This document shows positions 5,233-6,082 of a stretch of 6,082 bases of DNA, piece after piece. Both the position numbers and the translations under genes were made by a program. The notes beneath the pieces were generated by a model. The model was not told the origin of the DNA. It saw nothing but the letters and a program-made list of their open reading frames with translations, and searched no databases. Origin of the DNA: Solirubrobacterales bacterium (GTDB taxonomy: Bacteria; Actinomycetota; Thermoleophilia; Solirubrobacterales; Solirubrobacteraceae); the NCBI GenBank assembly GCA_025964065.1, contig JAOPZO010000102.1, forward strand, positions 1-6,082, written 5' to 3'. How positions within the stretch are numbered: position 1 is the first letter of the stretch; each line of letters opens with the position of its first letter.

Positions 5233-5925
5233 ATGGCTTCCGACGACGTCCTGATCATCACCGGCGCGAGCACCGGCATCGGCGCGGCCACCGCCCGGGC
5301 TGCCTCCCGGGCGGGCTACCGCCTCGTGCTCGCGGCCCGCTCCGCAGACAAGCTCGAGGCGCTCGCGCAGGAGCTCGGCGGCGACGAACGGGCTCGCGCC
5401 GTCGCCACGGACGTCACCGACTGGGAGGCGAATGAGGCGCTCGTGGCCGCTGCGATCGAGGCGTTCGGTCGCGTCGATGCGGTCTTCGCCAACGCCGGGT
5501 TCGGCGCGTCGCGCGGCTGGCTCGAGGAGACCCCGGATCACTGGCGCGACATGGTCCTCACGAACGTCCTCGGGGCCGCCTACACCGTGCGGGCCGCGAT
5601 CCCGGCGCTGAAGGAGACGAAGGGCCACGTGTTCCTCACGGGCTCGGTGGCAGGCCGGCGCGCACTCCCGGGCTCGCTCTACTCCGCGACGAAGCACGCG
5701 GTCCACGCGATGGGGGAGGCGATCCGCGCGGACCTGAACGACACGGGCATCCGGACGACGATCATCGCCCCCGGGATGGTCGAGACCCCGTTCTTCGACA
5801 GCAAGCCGAGCATCGAGGCCCTCCAGCCCGAGGACGTCGCCGCCGCCGTGATGTACGCGATCGCGCAGCCGCGCCGGGTCGACGTCAACGAGGTCCTGCT
5901 GCGGCCCACGGCGCAGCCGGGGTAG
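5233..5925 (+). CDS. Short-chain dehydrogenase/reductase (classical SDR)
   Basis: This is a 230-residue NAD(P)-dependent oxidoreductase with a Rossmann fold, probably cytoplasmic; its substrate cannot be told from sequence. Visible are the cofactor motif TGASTGIG (10-17), an arginine after the second strand (AAR, Arg36) that suggests preference for NADP(H), DV (60-61) beside the adenine, and NAG (87-89). The catalytic set is Asn111, Ser138 (TGSVAG), Tyr150 and Lys154 (YSATK). PGMVETPF follows the catalytic helix. The protein is slightly short for classical SDRs (about 250) and resembles the YdfG-like group of broad-specificity hydroxy acid and carbonyl reductases. ATG 5233 puts the first strand at residue 6. 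The gene diverges from obgE and its stop overlaps the next start (TAGTG), so the two plus-strand genes are probably one operon. Confidence 0.95.
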   Translation: MASDDVLIITGASTGIGAATARAASRAGYRLVLAARSADKLEALAQELGGDERARAVATDVTDWEANEALVAAAIEAFGRVDAVFANAGFGASRGWLEETPDHWRDMVLTNVLGAAYTVRAAIPALKETKGHVFLTGSVAGRRALPGSLYSATKHAVHAMGEAIRADLNDTGIRTTIIAPGMVETPFFDSKPSIEALQPEDVAAAVMYAIAQPRRVDVNEVLLRPTAQPG

Positions 5926-6082
5926 TGGCGCTCCCGGCTCGCACCCTGGCCTCGGAGGCGGAGCGCGAGCGCTGCGCGGCGGCGCTGCGGGATGCCCACG
6001 CGGCCGGGCGGCTCGACCACGAGGAGCTCGAGGAGCGCCTGGAGGCGGTCATGCGCGCGCGGACGACGCTCGAGCTCCGCGC
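5925..6082 (+). CDS. DUF1707-domain protein, N-terminal part (runs off the right edge)
   Basis: An open frame begins with GTG at 5925, sharing one base with the TAG stop of the SDR gene, and continues to the window end (52 codons and two bases). After a short lead the residues read ASEAERERCAAALRDAHAAG, then RLDHEELEERLEAVMRARTT and LELR. This is the pattern of the DUF1707 domain: S-x-A-(D/E)-R-E near the start, a helix, GRL-(D/T)-x-x-E-(L/F)-x-E-R, then A-x-x-A-R-T-x-x-E-L. DUF1707 is a short domain of unknown function, common in actinobacteria, usually at the N-terminus and often followed by membrane segments or another small domain; that part is outside the window. The overlap suggests translational coupling with the SDR. 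Confidence 0.85.
   Translation, partial: MALPARTLASEAERERCAAALRDAHAAGRLDHEELEERLEAVMRARTTLELR

Noticed and set aside
1604..5254. A stop-free plus-strand frame of more than 1,200 codons opposite proB, the flavodoxin-like gene, obgE and part of proA
   Set aside because: Its codons lie exactly opposite the codons of proB, the flavodoxin-like gene and obgE, which share one minus-strand frame. An antisense stop would need a sense TTA, CTA or TCA codon, and these are avoided in this GC-rich genome. The product is low-complexity, with no recognisable domain, and the opposite strand encodes well-conserved enzymes.
5095..5706. A 203-codon minus-strand frame spanning the obgE start and the SDR gene
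   Set aside because: It overlaps the clear SDR coding sequence and the obgE start, and its translation shows no domain. It is a composition effect.
1..6082. Search for a novel defence system, mobile element, CRISPR array, tRNA or integration site
   Set aside because: No direct-repeat array, long terminal inverted repeats, transposase or integrase motifs, or tRNA cloverleaf were seen. Coding is nearly continuous and made of recognisable families, so no new system is claimed.

Overview
The window is a gene-dense, very GC-rich (about 70% or more by eye) chromosomal segment. Its backbone is a bacterial housekeeping cluster on the minus strand, and a divergent accessory pair begins at the right edge. 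Codons end overwhelmingly in G or C. The gene order Obg GTPase - proB - proA - nadD - rsfS and the DUF1707 domain at the right edge point to an actinobacterium. The flavour of the ObgE N-terminus and of the flavodoxin-family protein would suit a deep actinobacterial lineage such as Thermoleophilia/Solirubrobacterales, but that placement is an inference from remembered family sequences and was not tested.

Minus strand, in transcription order from right to left: obgE (5155-3824, ribosome-associated GTPase); a flavodoxin/NAD(P)H-dependent FMN reductase-like protein (3778-3170); proB (3157-2063, glutamate 5-kinase with PUA domain); proA (1965-691, gamma-glutamyl phosphate reductase); nadD (683-33, nicotinate-mononucleotide adenylyltransferase); and the first 15 codons of a gene that is probably rsfS (46-1). 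The genes are tightly packed. nadD follows proA by 7 bases, rsfS overlaps nadD by 14 bases, and the one sizeable internal gap (97 bases) lies between proB and proA. ProB and ProA carry out the first two steps of proline synthesis, NadD makes the NAD precursor NaAD, and Obg and RsfS act on the large ribosomal subunit.

Plus strand: after a 77-base divergent intergenic region comes a classical short-chain dehydrogenase/reductase (5233-5925). Its stop overlaps the GTG start of a DUF1707-domain protein that runs off the right edge.

No mobile element, CRISPR array, tRNA, rRNA or obvious defence system is visible. The points most worth checking are regulatory. Two genes without a Shine-Dalgarno sequence (proA and the SDR) each have a TAnnnT hexamer exactly six bases before the ATG, the geometry of a leaderless transcript. 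The proB-proA gap also holds GC hairpins, so the apparent single operon may be split there. A flavodoxin-family gene sits inside an otherwise canonical cluster, and the ribosomal protein genes rplU-rpmA that usually precede obgE are absent from their expected place.
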